Positions 53,202 through 61,707 are shown, counted from the first letter of the stretch. The stretch is 64,000 nucleotides of DNA from Acidobacteriota bacterium (GCA_019239425.1 JAFAZX010000103.1:62001-126000), one strand, 5' to 3'. Made by a program: numbers and translations. Notes: generated by a model not told the origin, from the letters alone.

Positions 53202-55598
53202 TCACTTCGCGACGACTTCGAGCTTGACCTTGCGCGTGTTGACGGAGCTGGTGCCGACGAAGATGTCGAACCAGCCGGGCTCGACCGTGCGCCGCATGTC
53301 GAGGTCGATGAACGAGAGCTTGTCGGGCGTTAAGGTGAACGTCACGGTCTTGCTCTCGCCCGGCGCGAGCGAGACGCGCTTGAAGTCCTTCAACTCCATG
53401 ACGGGGCGCGTGACGGAGCTGACGAGGTCGTTGATGTAGAGCTGCGCCACCTCCTCGCCCGCGCGCCGGCCCGTGTTCGTGACCACGACGCTGACAGTCG
53501 CGGTGCCGGCCGGCCCGATCTGCTGCGGCGAGACCTTCAGGTCGGAGTAGGCGAAGGTCGTGTAGGAAAGCCCGTGGCCGAAGGGGAAGAGCGGCTCCTT
53601 GCTCGTGTAGAGGTAGCCGCGCTTCGCCGTCGGCTTGTGGTTGTAGTAGATGGGCAACTGCCCGACCGTGCGCGGGAAGCTGACGGGAAGCCGTCCCGAA
53701 GGGTTGTAGTCGCCGAAGAGCACGTCGGCCACGCCCGTCCCCGTCTCCTCGCCGAGGTAGAAGCCTTCGAGGATGGCGGGCACGTTCTCGGCCACGTAGT
53801 TGACGGAGAGCGGGCCGCTGTTGATGAGCACCGCGACCACCGGCTTCTTCGTCGCGAGCACCGCGCGGACGAGGTCGTTCTGGCGGCCGGGCAGGTCGAG
53901 CGTGTCGCGGTCGCCGAGGTGGTTGTCGGCCCAGGCCTCCTTGTTCGTGTCCTCGTTCCCGCCGATGACGAGGACGACCGCGTCCGCCGCCTTCGCGACG
54001 TTCACAGCCTCTGCGATCAGGCGCTCGTCCTCGGCCGGGTCGGAAGGCGTCGAGGTGTCGGCCCACCAGTCGCCGCCCTCCTTCGTGATGTTCACGCCGC
54101 GCGCGCGCGTGACCTTGACGGCGCCGCCGAGCTTCTTCGTCAAACCTTCGACCACGCTCACGCCCGGCGCGGGGTTCGGGTCGCTGTAGCCGCCGAGGTG
54201 TGCGCGATCCGCGTTCGGGCCGATGACGGCCAGCGTCTTGAGCTTCGTTCTATCGAGCGGGAGTAGGTTCCCTTCGTTCTTCAAGAGCGTGATCGAACGG
54301 CGCGCGGCCTCGGCCGCAAGTTGACGGTGCTCGGGCGAGTCGGTCACGCGCGCGGCGCGCTCCGGGTCGACGTAAGGGTTCTCGAAGAGGCCGAGCAGGA
54401 ACTTGGCCTTGAGGTTGCGCGCGACCGCGCGGTCAACGGCCGCCTCCGAGACCTTGCCCTCGCGGACGAGTTGGACGAGCAGCTTGTAGCAGTCCGGGTC
54501 GGGCACCTCGGCATCCACGCCCGCGGCCATCGCGAGCCGCGCGGCCTCCTCCTTGCTGCCCGCGACGTGGTGCAGGCTCTCAAGCTGCGGGATGCCGTAG
54601 TAGTCCGAGACGACGAGGCCGTCGAAGCCCCACTCCTGCCTCAGCACCTTGTCGAGCAGCCAGCGGTTCGCGTGCGAGGGCACGCCGTCGATCTCGTTGT
54701 AAGAGGCCATCACGCTCATCACGCCGGCCTCCTTCACCGCCGCCTCAAAGCTCGGCAGGAAGTACTCCCTTAAAACTCTTTCGGAGACGTTGACGGGCGC
54801 GATGTTCGTCCCGCCCTCGGGCTGGCCGTGCGCGGCGAAGTGCTTGGCGGTGGCGATGACGTGCGCGTCGTCCACGCCCGGCCCAGGCCCCTGTATCGCC
54901 TTGATGACGGCGACGCCCATGCGCGAGACGAGGTAAGGGTCTTCGCCGTAGGTCTCTTCGGTGCGGCCCCAGCGCGGCTCGCGCGCGAGGTCGAGGTTCG
55001 GGCCGAGCACGAAGTGGCTCCCGCGCGCGCGCGTCTCGAGCGCCGCGGCGGTGAAGACCTTTGTCACCAACTCCGTGTCCCAGCTCGAAGCGAGCGCGAT
55101 GGGCGTGGGGAAGTGCGAAGCCTTCTGCGCCATCAGGCCGTGGAGGATTTCGTCGTGGAAGATGGCGGGGATGCCGAGCCTCGTGTTCTCGACGAGCCAC
55201 TTCTGCAAGGCGTTGGCGAAGAGCGCCGCCTCGCGCGGGTCTTTGCGCTCGCGCTGGCGCGCGATCTGGCCGATGCCGTTCTTCAACGTCTGGGCCGCGG
55301 CCGCGGGCGAGAACTCACCGCGGTTGGTCGAGAAGCCCTGGTTCGGCCCCGCCTCGGGCCGCTCGGCCCAGAGGCAGACGAGCTGCGCCACCTTCTCTTC
55401 GAGCGTCATGCGCGCGAGGAGGTCTGCGACGCGCCGCTCGACGGGCAGGCGCGGGTTCTTGTAGTCGGGCGGCGCCGTCTGCGTGCGCGCGGCGGGGGCG
55501 AACAGGCCGGACGTGACGAAGAGCGCCGCGCAGAGCAACACGGCGGCGCGGCGGGCCTTGCGCGAGACGAAAGAAGCCGGGCTTCTCATCAGAAACAT
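53202..55598 (-). CDS. Secreted glycoside hydrolase family 3
   Basis: 798 residues with a signal peptide (AAVLLCAALFVTSGLFAPAA). The ATG at 55598 has GGAGGGAG immediately upstream. The barrel shows RMTLEEKVAQLVCL, HDEILHGLMAQ, REPRWGRTEETYGEDPYL and the nucleophile Asp in VVSDYYGIPQ. The alpha/beta sandwich (SITLLKNEGNLLPLD) and fibronectin-III-like domain (FPFGHGLSYTTFAYSDL) complete it. There is no PA14 insert. It is the first gene of the GH3, GH3-PA14, GH10 run, so it is probably the promoter-proximal member of a xylan operon acting on xylo- or gluco-oligosaccharides. Confidence 0.91.
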   Translation of the reverse strand: MFLMRSPASFVSRKARRAAVLLCAALFVTSGLFAPAARTQTAPPDYKNPRLPVERRVADLLARMTLEEKVAQLVCLWAERPEAGPNQGFSTNRGEFSPAAAAQTLKNGIGQIARQRERKDPREAALFANALQKWLVENTRLGIPAIFHDEILHGLMAQKASHFPTPIALASSWDTELVTKVFTAAALETRARGSHFVLGPNLDLAREPRWGRTEETYGEDPYLVSRMGVAVIKAIQGPGPGVDDAHVIATAKHFAAHGQPEGGTNIAPVNVSERVLREYFLPSFEAAVKEAGVMSVMASYNEIDGVPSHANRWLLDKVLRQEWGFDGLVVSDYYGIPQLESLHHVAGSKEEAARLAMAAGVDAEVPDPDCYKLLVQLVREGKVSEAAVDRAVARNLKAKFLLGLFENPYVDPERAARVTDSPEHRQLAAEAARRSITLLKNEGNLLPLDRTKLKTLAVIGPNADRAHLGGYSDPNPAPGVSVVEGLTKKLGGAVKVTRARGVNITKEGGDWWADTSTPSDPAEDERLIAEAVNVAKAADAVVLVIGGNEDTNKEAWADNHLGDRDTLDLPGRQNDLVRAVLATKKPVVAVLINSGPLSVNYVAENVPAILEGFYLGEETGTGVADVLFGDYNPSGRLPVSFPRTVGQLPIYYNHKPTAKRGYLYTSKEPLFPFGHGLSYTTFAYSDLKVSPQQIGPAGTATVSVVVTNTGRRAGEEVAQLYINDLVSSVTRPVMELKDFKRVSLAPGESKTVTFTLTPDKLSFIDLDMRRTVEPGWFDIFVGTSSVNTRKVKLEVVAK

Positions 55599-55789
55599 TC
55601 TCCCTCCGAACAGTTTGATAAGAGCGCGGGTTTAAGCCACAGGGAAAGTTTGAGGAGGCAACAATATGCCCTGTAAAAAGCGCACCTCCGCCCCTCTGCT
55701 TTTCATTTAAAACTGTAGGGAGGCGAATATACCACTACTTTCGCCCGGGCATAGGCAAAAGTTAAGCGCCCGCGTTTTATGGCCGGGGA
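55599..55789. other. Upstream region of the GH3-GH3-GH10 run
   Basis: No gene is seen. On the minus strand a TATATT box occurs around 55728-55733 without a clear -35 box. No TTTGTTG...ACAAAAG site is found. Confidence 0.3.
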
Positions 55790-55985
55790 AAGCCCCGAAA
55801 GGGCGGCATATGAAAGCCAGGGGCAACGCCCCTGGTCAACAGTCGGAAAATAATAATGAGCCCTGAAAGGGCGGAATAACCTCCTTCATTATTCCGCCCT
55901 TTCAGGGCTCTTGGTCTTTATGCGGTTCGTACCAGGGGCGTTGCCCCTGGCTATCTCATTGCGCCCCTTCGGGGCTTTCTCAACT
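55790..55985. repeat. Compound palindrome E (three nested inverted repeats)
   Basis: Outer pair AGCCCCGAAAGGGC and GCCCCTTCGGGGCT. Middle pair CCAGGGGCAACGCCCCTGG and CCAGGGGCGTTGCCCCTGG, each also self-complementary. Inner pair GAGCCCTGAAAGGGCGGAAT and its complement with a CCTCC-containing loop. It fills the gap between ilvE and the GH3 gene and could terminate ilvE transcription. Confidence 0.85.
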
Positions 55986-55991
55986 AACCTT

Positions 55992-56939
55992 CTAAACGGT
56001 GCTCCACGCCGGCTGCGCGGCGACGTGGCGGAGCCAGTGTGTGTAACGCGGGTCACGTCCCGAGGTCGCTTCGAAGAAGGCCCGCTGAATCCTCTCCGTG
56101 ACCGGCCCGCGCGCGCCCTCACCTATCAAAGCACCGTCCACCTCGACGACGGGCGTGACCTCGACGGCCGTCCCCGTGAAGAAGACCTCTTCGGCCGCGC
56201 GCAGGTCTTCGAGGTCGAGCGCGCGCGTCTCGACCTCGAACCCGAGGCCCCGCGCGAGCTGGATGACGGCGTCGCGCGTGATGCCGAGCAGGATGGGGTG
56301 GCGCTCGTCGTTCGTGACGACGCGACCGTCCTTCACGACGAAGAGGTTCTCGCCCGACCCTTCGGCGATGCGCCCTTCCGCATCGAGCAGCAGCGCCTCT
56401 GCGAAGCCGCGGCTCGCCGCGTCGCGCGCCGCGAGCATCGAGTTCAGGTACTGCCCGCAAGCCTTCGCCGTCGTCGGCATCATGCGCGAGTCGAACTTGA
56501 GCCACGGCGAGACCGTCACGCGCACGCCCGCGTCCTGCCCGCCCGCGCCGAGGTACGCGCCCCACGGCCAGGCCATGACCGCGACCTCGACGGGGCAGCC
56601 GCGCGGGTTCACGCCGAGGCTGCGGCTCCCGTAGAAGCAGATGGGCCGCACGTAGCAACTGCGGAACTCGTTGCGCGCGACCACCTCGCAGACTGCCTCG
56701 GACAGCTCCTCGCGCGTGTAGGGAATCTCAAGCCCATAGACCTCGGCCGAGTAGTAAAGCCGTTCGAGGTGCGCGTCCAGGCGGAAGAGCGCCGGCCCCT
56801 CTTCGGTCTCGTAGCAGCGCACGCCCTCGAAGACGCCGCTCCCGTAGTGCAGGCCGTGCGCCGAGACGTGCACCGTCGCCTCGTCCCAGCGCACGCACGC
56901 GCCGTTCATCCAGACCCACTTCGCCGATTCGAAACTCAT
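55992..56939 (-). CDS. ilvE: Branched-chain amino acid aminotransferase
   Basis: 315 residues, fold-type IV PLP enzyme, cytoplasmic. GLHYGSGVFEGVRCYE opens the fold. The PLP lysine is in TTAKACGQYLNS, and EGSGENLFVVKDG and FFTGTAVEVTPV are the usual cofactor and substrate loops. It transfers the amino group to the 2-oxo acids of Val, Leu and Ile. The ATG lies 2 nt after the cimA TGA, so the pair is almost certainly co-translated. The block supplies isoleucine by the citramalate route. Confidence 0.93.
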   Translation of the reverse strand: MSFESAKWVWMNGACVRWDEATVHVSAHGLHYGSGVFEGVRCYETEEGPALFRLDAHLERLYYSAEVYGLEIPYTREELSEAVCEVVARNEFRSCYVRPICFYGSRSLGVNPRGCPVEVAVMAWPWGAYLGAGGQDAGVRVTVSPWLKFDSRMMPTTAKACGQYLNSMLAARDAASRGFAEALLLDAEGRIAEGSGENLFVVKDGRVVTNDERHPILLGITRDAVIQLARGLGFEVETRALDLEDLRAAEEVFFTGTAVEVTPVVEVDGALIGEGARGPVTERIQRAFFEATSGRDPRYTHWLRHVAAQPAWSTV

Positions 56940-56941
56940 CT

Positions 56942-58573
56942 TCACACCACCTCCTCAATTTGAAATTTCAAATTTGAAATCTCAAATTCCCTGGTCTCAG
57001 TCGGAGGCGGCGCGGCGCCGTCCTTCATCAGCTTGTACTCGACCGCGTCCACGAGCGCGCGCCAGCTCGCCTCGACGATGTTCGAAGAGACGCCGACGGT
57101 GCCCCACTGCGCTCTACGGTCGCCCGAGGTGACGAGCACGCGCACGAGGCTCGCCGTGCCCGAGAGACTCCCCGGCCGGACGCGCACCTTGTAATCGACC
57201 AGGCGCACCTCCGCGAGCGACGGGTAGAACTTCTCCAGCGCGCGCCGGAGCGCCTGGTCGAGCGCGTTGACCGGCCCCGTCCCGCTCGCCGCCGTGTGCT
57301 CGACGTGCCCGCCCACGCGCACGCGCACGGTCGCCTCGCTCAGGGGCATCTCGTCGCCGCGGTGCTCGTCTATGACGCGGAAGCCCAACAGCTCGAAGAA
57401 GGCTTTGTGCGTGCCGTCGAGCCGGCGCACCAACAGCTCGAAGCTCGCCTCGGCCGCCTCGAACTCGTAGCCGTTGTGTTCGAGCCGCTTCAGCTCTTCC
57501 AGCACGCGCCCCTCCTCAGGTAGTTCGAGTCCAAGCTCGCGCGCCTTCGCGTGCAGGTTCGCGCGCCCGGCGAGGTCTGAGACGAGGACGCGCCGGCGGT
57601 TCCCGACCGACTCCGGCGGGACGTGCTCGTACGTGCGCGGCTCGCGCTCGACGGCCGAGACGTGCACGCCGCCCTTGTGCGCGAAGGCCGAGTCGCCGAC
57701 GAAAGCCGCCGACGGCGCGAGCGCGAGGTTCGCGATCTCGGAGACGAAGTGCGCCGTCTCGCGCAGGCACGGCAGGCGCGCGCGCCCGACGCTCGTCTGT
57801 CGTCCGAGCTTCAGCTCGAGGTTCGGTATCAGAGAGCAGAGGTTCGCGTTGCCGCACCGCTCGCCGTAGCCGTTGACCGTGCCCTGCACGTGCGACGCGC
57901 CGGCCGCGACCGCCGCCAGGGTGTTCGCCACCGCCAGCTCGCCGTCGTTGTGGCAGTGGACGCCGAGCGGCACCCCTATGTTCTTCGAGACCTCCCACGC
58001 CGCGAGCCCGACCGCGCCCGGCAGACTCCCGCCGTTCGTGTCGCAGAGCACGACGCGCGCCGGCCCGCCCGACGCCGCCGCACGCAGAGTCGCCAGGGCG
58101 TACTCCGGGTCGTCCGCGAACCCGTCGAAGAAGTGCTCGGCGTCGTAGATGACGAACGGCACACGCGCCGCGAGATACCCGACCGTGTCCGCGATGATTT
58201 CAAGGTTCTCTTCCCTGCTAAGCCGCAGAGCCTCCGAGACGTGCAGGCCCCACGACTTGCCGAAGACCGTGACGACCGAAGTCTCTGCGCGCAGCAGGGC
58301 CTGTATGCTCGGGTCGGTCTCGCACGCCGTCCCGCGCCGCCGCGTCGCGCCGAAGGCCGCGAGCCGCGCGTGCGACAGACGCAAAGTCCGCGCCCGCTCG
58401 AAGAACTCCACGTCCCTCGGGTTCGAGCCCGGCCACCCGCCCTCCACAAAATCGACCCCGAGCGCGTCCAGGTGCTCCGCGATCCGGCACTTGTCCCCGA
58501 CCGAGAAGTTCACCCCCTCGCCCTGCGCCCCGTCCCGCAAAGTCGTGTCGTAGATTTCGATAGCGTTACTCAT
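56942..58573 (-). CDS. cimA: (R)-citramalate synthase
   Basis: 543 residues of the HMGL-like/LeuA family. YDTTLRDGAQGEGVNFSV carries the metal-binding Asp, with FVEGGWPGSNP, CDTNGGSLP, VHCHNDGELAVAN (metal His pair) and TVNGYGERCGNANL. The C-terminal regulatory (LeuA_dimer) domain follows residue 400. The whole is of the CimA type rather than LeuA. It condenses pyruvate and acetyl-CoA to citramalate, giving threonine-independent isoleucine synthesis. The last residues (EFEISNLKFQI) are encoded by a 7-bp tandem array, so the natural C-terminus was probably altered. Start ATG 58573 abuts palindrome D4 and has no clear Shine-Dalgarno. Confidence 0.9.
   Translation of the reverse strand: MSNAIEIYDTTLRDGAQGEGVNFSVGDKCRIAEHLDALGVDFVEGGWPGSNPRDVEFFERARTLRLSHARLAAFGATRRRGTACETDPSIQALLRAETSVVTVFGKSWGLHVSEALRLSREENLEIIADTVGYLAARVPFVIYDAEHFFDGFADDPEYALATLRAAASGGPARVVLCDTNGGSLPGAVGLAAWEVSKNIGVPLGVHCHNDGELAVANTLAAVAAGASHVQGTVNGYGERCGNANLCSLIPNLELKLGRQTSVGRARLPCLRETAHFVSEIANLALAPSAAFVGDSAFAHKGGVHVSAVEREPRTYEHVPPESVGNRRRVLVSDLAGRANLHAKARELGLELPEEGRVLEELKRLEHNGYEFEAAEASFELLVRRLDGTHKAFFELLGFRVIDEHRGDEMPLSEATVRVRVGGHVEHTAASGTGPVNALDQALRRALEKFYPSLAEVRLVDYKVRVRPGSLSGTASLVRVLVTSGDRRAQWGTVGVSSNIVEASWRALVDAVEYKLMKDGAAPPPTETREFEISNLKFQIEEVV
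56957..56988. repeat. Heptamer array D6 inside the 3' end of cimA
   Basis: TTGAAAT, TTCAAAT, TTGAAAT, CTCAAAT: four 7-bp steps alternating in orientation. It is translated as ISNLKFQI-type sequence at the CimA C-terminus and is strikingly A/T-rich for this window. Confidence 0.78.
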
Positions 58574-58574
58574 A

Positions 58575-58674
58575 GGTGATGAGCGGTGCGTGATAAGTGA
58601 TGAGTGATAAGTGATAAGAAAAGGCACGCGGGCTTTGTTCTTTCTTATCACTTATCACTCATCACTTATCACTT
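58575..58674. repeat. Heptamer palindrome D4 (GTGATAA units)
   Basis: The left arm holds GTGATAA and GTGATGA units in 7-bp register; the right arm has TTATCAC and TCATCAC units. The proA stop TGA (58669-58671) is in the right arm and the cimA start codon is immediately outside the left arm. Confidence 0.87.
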
Positions 58675-60012
58675 CAACCTCCTGTGTCTGAACGTGCGCT
58701 CGCCGCTGCTGTAGGAGGCGACGGTGTGGCCGTCGCCGTCGAGGAGGTATTTGTAGGTCGTTAGCCCTTCGAGGCCGACGGGGCCGCGGGCGTGGAGCTT
58801 GGCGGTGCTGATGCCGAGTTCCGCGCCGAGGCCGTAGCGGAAGCCGTCGGCGAAGCGCGTCGAGGCGTTGTGGTAGACGCCCGCCGCGTCCACCTCCGCG
58901 AAAAAGCGCGCCGCCGTGCCGCCGTCTTCGGTCACGATTGACTCCGTGTGGCGCGAGCCGTAGCGCGCGATGTGCCCGAGCGCCTCTTCGAAGTCCCTGA
59001 GGGTCTTGAGTGAGACGACCATGTCGGAATACTCGGTCGCCCAGTCGTCTTCGGCCGCGGGAACGAGCCCGCGTGAGGCGGCCGCGAGTTCCAAAGTGCG
59101 CGGGCAGGCGCGCACCTCGACGCCGGCCGAGACGAGCGCGGCGACGAGGCTCGGCAGGAACTTCGGCGCGACCGCTTCGTGCACGAGCACCGTCTCGGCG
59201 GCGTTGCAGGCGGCAGGGTACTGCGTCTTCGAGTCGATGACGACGGCGAGCGCCTTCCGCAAATCCGCCGCCGCGTCCACGTAGACGTGGCACACGCCCT
59301 CGCCGTGGCCGAGCACGGGCACGCGGCTGTGGGCGGCGACGTAGGCGACGAACTCCTTCGACCCGCGCGGGATGATGAGGTCTATCTCTTCGTCGAGCGC
59401 GAGCATCTGCGAGACCTCCTCGCGCGTGCGCAGCAGCAGCGCCGCGTCCGCCGGCACGTCCTCGAACTCGGCGAGCGCCCCGCGCCAGATGTCATATAAA
59501 GTCTCGTTCGTCCGCGCGGCCTCGGCCCCGCCTTTGAGCAGACACGCGTTGCCCGACTTGAGCGCGAGCGAGGCGACCTGCGGCACGACGTCCGGCCGCG
59601 CTTCGAAGACGACGCCGACGACGCCGAGCGGGCAGGAGACTTTCGAGAGCGTCAGCCCTTCGTCCAACTCCGTGACGGCGAGCGTGCGCCCCAGAGGGTC
59701 TTCGAGCGCCGCCACGTCGCGCACGCGCCCGGCCATCTCGGCCACGCCCTTCTCGCTCGTCTGAAGCCGCTTGAAGGTCGAGGCCGTCATCCTCCCTTCG
59801 GCGACCGAGCGCGCGGCCTCCAGACAGTCGCGCTCGTTGGCGGCGACGATCTCCGCCGCCCTCGACTCGATGGCATCGGCCGCCGCGCGCAGCGCCGCGT
59901 CCCGACGCCCGCGCGGCAGAGTCGCCAGACGCCTCGACGCAGACTTCGCCCGCCGCGCGAGTTCCGCGACGCCCGCCTGCTGTAACTCCTCCTCCGAAGC
60001 CGTAACGCTCAT
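58669..60012 (-). CDS. proA: Gamma-glutamyl phosphate reductase (glutamate-5-semialdehyde dehydrogenase)
   Basis: 447 residues, aldehyde-dehydrogenase superfamily, cytoplasmic. LGVVGVVFEARPDVVPQ and SGNACLLKGG bind NADPH. The catalytic Cys is in YPAACNAAETVLVH, and EYSDMVVSLKTL and GVYHNASTRFADGFRYG are ProA signatures. It reduces glutamyl-5-phosphate in proline synthesis. GAGGT lies 5 nt before the ATG. It follows proB by 24 nt, giving the usual proBA order. Confidence 0.95.
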   Translation of the reverse strand: MSVTASEEELQQAGVAELARRAKSASRRLATLPRGRRDAALRAAADAIESRAAEIVAANERDCLEAARSVAEGRMTASTFKRLQTSEKGVAEMAGRVRDVAALEDPLGRTLAVTELDEGLTLSKVSCPLGVVGVVFEARPDVVPQVASLALKSGNACLLKGGAEAARTNETLYDIWRGALAEFEDVPADAALLLRTREEVSQMLALDEEIDLIIPRGSKEFVAYVAAHSRVPVLGHGEGVCHVYVDAAADLRKALAVVIDSKTQYPAACNAAETVLVHEAVAPKFLPSLVAALVSAGVEVRACPRTLELAAASRGLVPAAEDDWATEYSDMVVSLKTLRDFEEALGHIARYGSRHTESIVTEDGGTAARFFAEVDAAGVYHNASTRFADGFRYGLGAELGISTAKLHARGPVGLEGLTTYKYLLDGDGHTVASYSSGERTFRHRRLK

Positions 60013-60036
60013 AACTACCTCGCGCCCGTCGCCGCG

Positions 60037-61254
60037 TCACCCCTGGGCGGCGCGCTCCGTGATGACGATGTTGTCGCGCGTGACCAGGACCTTCGCGCGG
60101 CGCCCGCGCTGATGCCCTTCCCGCATGCTCTCGTCGCTGCTCGCGCAGTTGGCGATGCCGCGCGCGAACTCGCAGCCCGAAGGGTCTGCGATGCTCAGAA
60201 CGTCCCGCGGCCCGAACTCGCGCTCGACGCGCACGACGCCGGAGACCAACAGCGATGCCTTGCCGCGCAGGATGGCCTCGCGCGCCCCCTCGTTGACGAC
60301 GACGCGCCCGCGCAGCACGGCCGCGTATGCGATCCACCGCCGCTTGCCCGCCATGCGAGACGTAGGCACGAAAGCAGTCCCGACCTCTTCGCCCGCGAAG
60401 ACGCGCGCCAGGGTGTCGGGCCGCCGGCCGTTGGCGATGACGGCGACGCAGCCCGCGCGCATCGCGATCTCGGCCGCTTCCAACTTCGTCAACATCCCGC
60501 CGCGCCCCGTCGCCGAAGGCCCCGAGGCCAGTGCGCGCAGCTCCGGCGTCACCTCCGCCACGTAAGGCAGAACCATCGACTCCTCGTCGCGCTCGAACGC
60601 GCAAGGCTCCCTGGGCGGGCTTGGCACTAGCAGCCCGTCCACGTCAGAGAGCAGCACGAGCGCGTCCGAAGCCAGCTCGCTCGCGACGAGCGCCGCCAAC
60701 CGGTCGTTGTCGCTGAAGACGCGCGCGCCGCCGCGCACGCACTCGAGCTCGGCGGTCGAGACCGTGTCGTTCTCGTTGACTACGGGGACGACGCCCAGCT
60801 TCAAGAGGCGCTCCATCGTCCTCTGCAGATTCGAATAACGGCGACGGTCTTTGAAGTCGTCCTCGGTCAGAAGCACCTGCGCGATCTTCACACCGTGCGC
60901 GCCGAACCGCACCTCGTACGCGTGCATCAGAAGGCTCTGCCCGACGGCCGCGCAGGCCTGCCGCACGACCACGTCGCCGAGCCGCGCGCGCGCGAGTCCG
61001 AGTCGGCCCGCGCCCAAACCGACCGCGCCCGAAGAGACGAGCACGACGCCGCGCCCTTCGGCGCGCAGCCCCGCGAGATGGCGCACGAGCGGCGCGACGC
61101 GCTCGGAAGCGACTTCGCCGCCCAGGCCCGAGACGACGCTCGTCCCGAGCTTGACGACCGCGCGCCGCGCGTCGCGGAAGCGGCGAAGCCTCTCGGCCCG
61201 TAAGTCTTCGGCGTGCATGAAAAGTTCTCGGGGCGCCCTAACGCGAAAGGCCAT
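60037..61254 (-). CDS. proB: Glutamate 5-kinase with PUA domain
   Basis: About 405 residues. The kinase domain has VVKLGTSVVSG at the N-terminus, VLVSSGAVGLGAGRLG, VVNENDTVSTAE and DVDGLL. The C-terminal PUA domain begins near LRGRVVVNEGAREAILRG. It phosphorylates glutamate in the first step of proline synthesis and is normally inhibited by proline. ATG 61254 is chosen because it overlaps the stop of a small upstream ORF as TGATG; ATG 61218 is the alternative. Neither has a good Shine-Dalgarno, which fits translation by coupling. The start codon lies inside a repeat that can be sequestered by a hairpin. Confidence 0.9.
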   Translation of the reverse strand: MAFRVRAPRELFMHAEDLRAERLRRFRDARRAVVKLGTSVVSGLGGEVASERVAPLVRHLAGLRAEGRGVVLVSSGAVGLGAGRLGLARARLGDVVVRQACAAVGQSLLMHAYEVRFGAHGVKIAQVLLTEDDFKDRRRYSNLQRTMERLLKLGVVPVVNENDTVSTAELECVRGGARVFSDNDRLAALVASELASDALVLLSDVDGLLVPSPPREPCAFERDEESMVLPYVAEVTPELRALASGPSATGRGGMLTKLEAAEIAMRAGCVAVIANGRRPDTLARVFAGEEVGTAFVPTSRMAGKRRWIAYAAVLRGRVVVNEGAREAILRGKASLLVSGVVRVEREFGPRDVLSIADPSGCEFARGIANCASSDESMREGHQRGRRAKVLVTRDNIVITERAAQG

Positions 61255-61313
61255 CAAGCTGTCCGCTTTGATGGCCCGCCGGGTGAATCCTTTGTGCTCT
61301 GACAGGCCATCAA
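61249..61313 (-). promoter_or_regulatory. Mutually exclusive hairpins in the proBA leader (candidate proline attenuator)
   Basis: In transcript order, TTGATGGCC (61313-61305), its inverted copy GGCCATCAA (61276-61268) and TTGATGGCC again (61257-61249). The middle copy can pair over 9 bp with either outer copy (loops of 28 and 10 nt), but not both. The first copy holds the stop of a proline-containing leader ORF; the last holds the proB start codon. Pairing of middle and last copies would hide the proB start. Confidence 0.55.
61254..61310 (-). CDS. Second leader ORF (18 residues) upstream of proB
   Basis: ATG at 61310-61308 overlaps the stop of the first leader ORF as TGATG. It runs 18 codons with two proline codons (DSPGGPSK) and ends with TGA that overlaps the proB ATG, again as TGATG. 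The product is probably not functional by itself; the ORF would pass ribosomes from the leader to proB. It could be a chance result of the repeated 9-mer. Confidence 0.4.
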   Translation of the reverse strand: MACQSTKDSPGGPSKRTA

Positions 61314-61405
61314 GTCTGAAGCCGGGACGTAATAATGCTCGGCGGCACCGGCACGTTGACGGCGGCCTGAAGCGCGGGCACGGACTTGACGTCGGCGAAT
61401 CTCAT
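61310..61405 (-). CDS. Proline-rich leader peptide ORF upstream of proBA
   Basis: 31 codons from ATG 61405 to TGA 61312-61310. Four are proline, three of them clustered (NVPVPPS, codons CCG GTG CCG CCG). Third positions are about 80 percent G/C, like real genes here. The TGA lies in the first copy of TTGATGGCC. No Shine-Dalgarno is visible, so initiation is uncertain. It is read as a sensor of charged proline tRNA for the proline-synthesis genes. Confidence 0.45.
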   Translation of the reverse strand: MRFADVKSVPALQAAVNVPVPPSIITSRLQT

Positions 61406-61537
61406 CAGTTTTCGAGGAGTTTGACTTGGCGCGTTGGCGACGCGCCGGGAGACGACCCGTTCACTCTACAACCAACGCCGCGCGCCGCATAATTTAAATT
61501 TTTTCTAGGCTTATAAAAATGATTGAGAGAGCCGGGT
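61406..61537. other. Intergenic region between proBA leader and palindrome F
   Basis: No gene is visible. An A/T-rich tract (AATTTAAATTTTTT, about 61492-61505) is the most promoter-like part, but no clear -35/-10 pair can be assigned on either strand. Confidence 0.3.
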
Positions 61538-61625
61538 CAGTAACCCCCCCGCGGTAGCGGGGGGTGCTGTGTGATACGGCGCGCCCGTCTTGCACAATAT
61601 CACCCGCTACCGCGGGGGGTACTGC
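61538..61625. repeat. Palindrome F (CCGCGGTAGCGGG)
   Basis: Left arm CAGTAACCCCCCCGCGGTAG, right arm CTACCGCGGGGGGTACTG, complementary over more than 20 bp with one mismatch or bulge. The inner ends also pair (GTGTGATA with TATCAC). It lies 83 nt before the aminotransferase start. Confidence 0.85.
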
Positions 61626-61707
61626 CCGCTATGGCGTCGGTCGCGCGGTCGCCTCGTGTTGTGTTATCAATGACGGAGAGATTTCCAGGACATGCAAGGG
61701 GTGCAGG

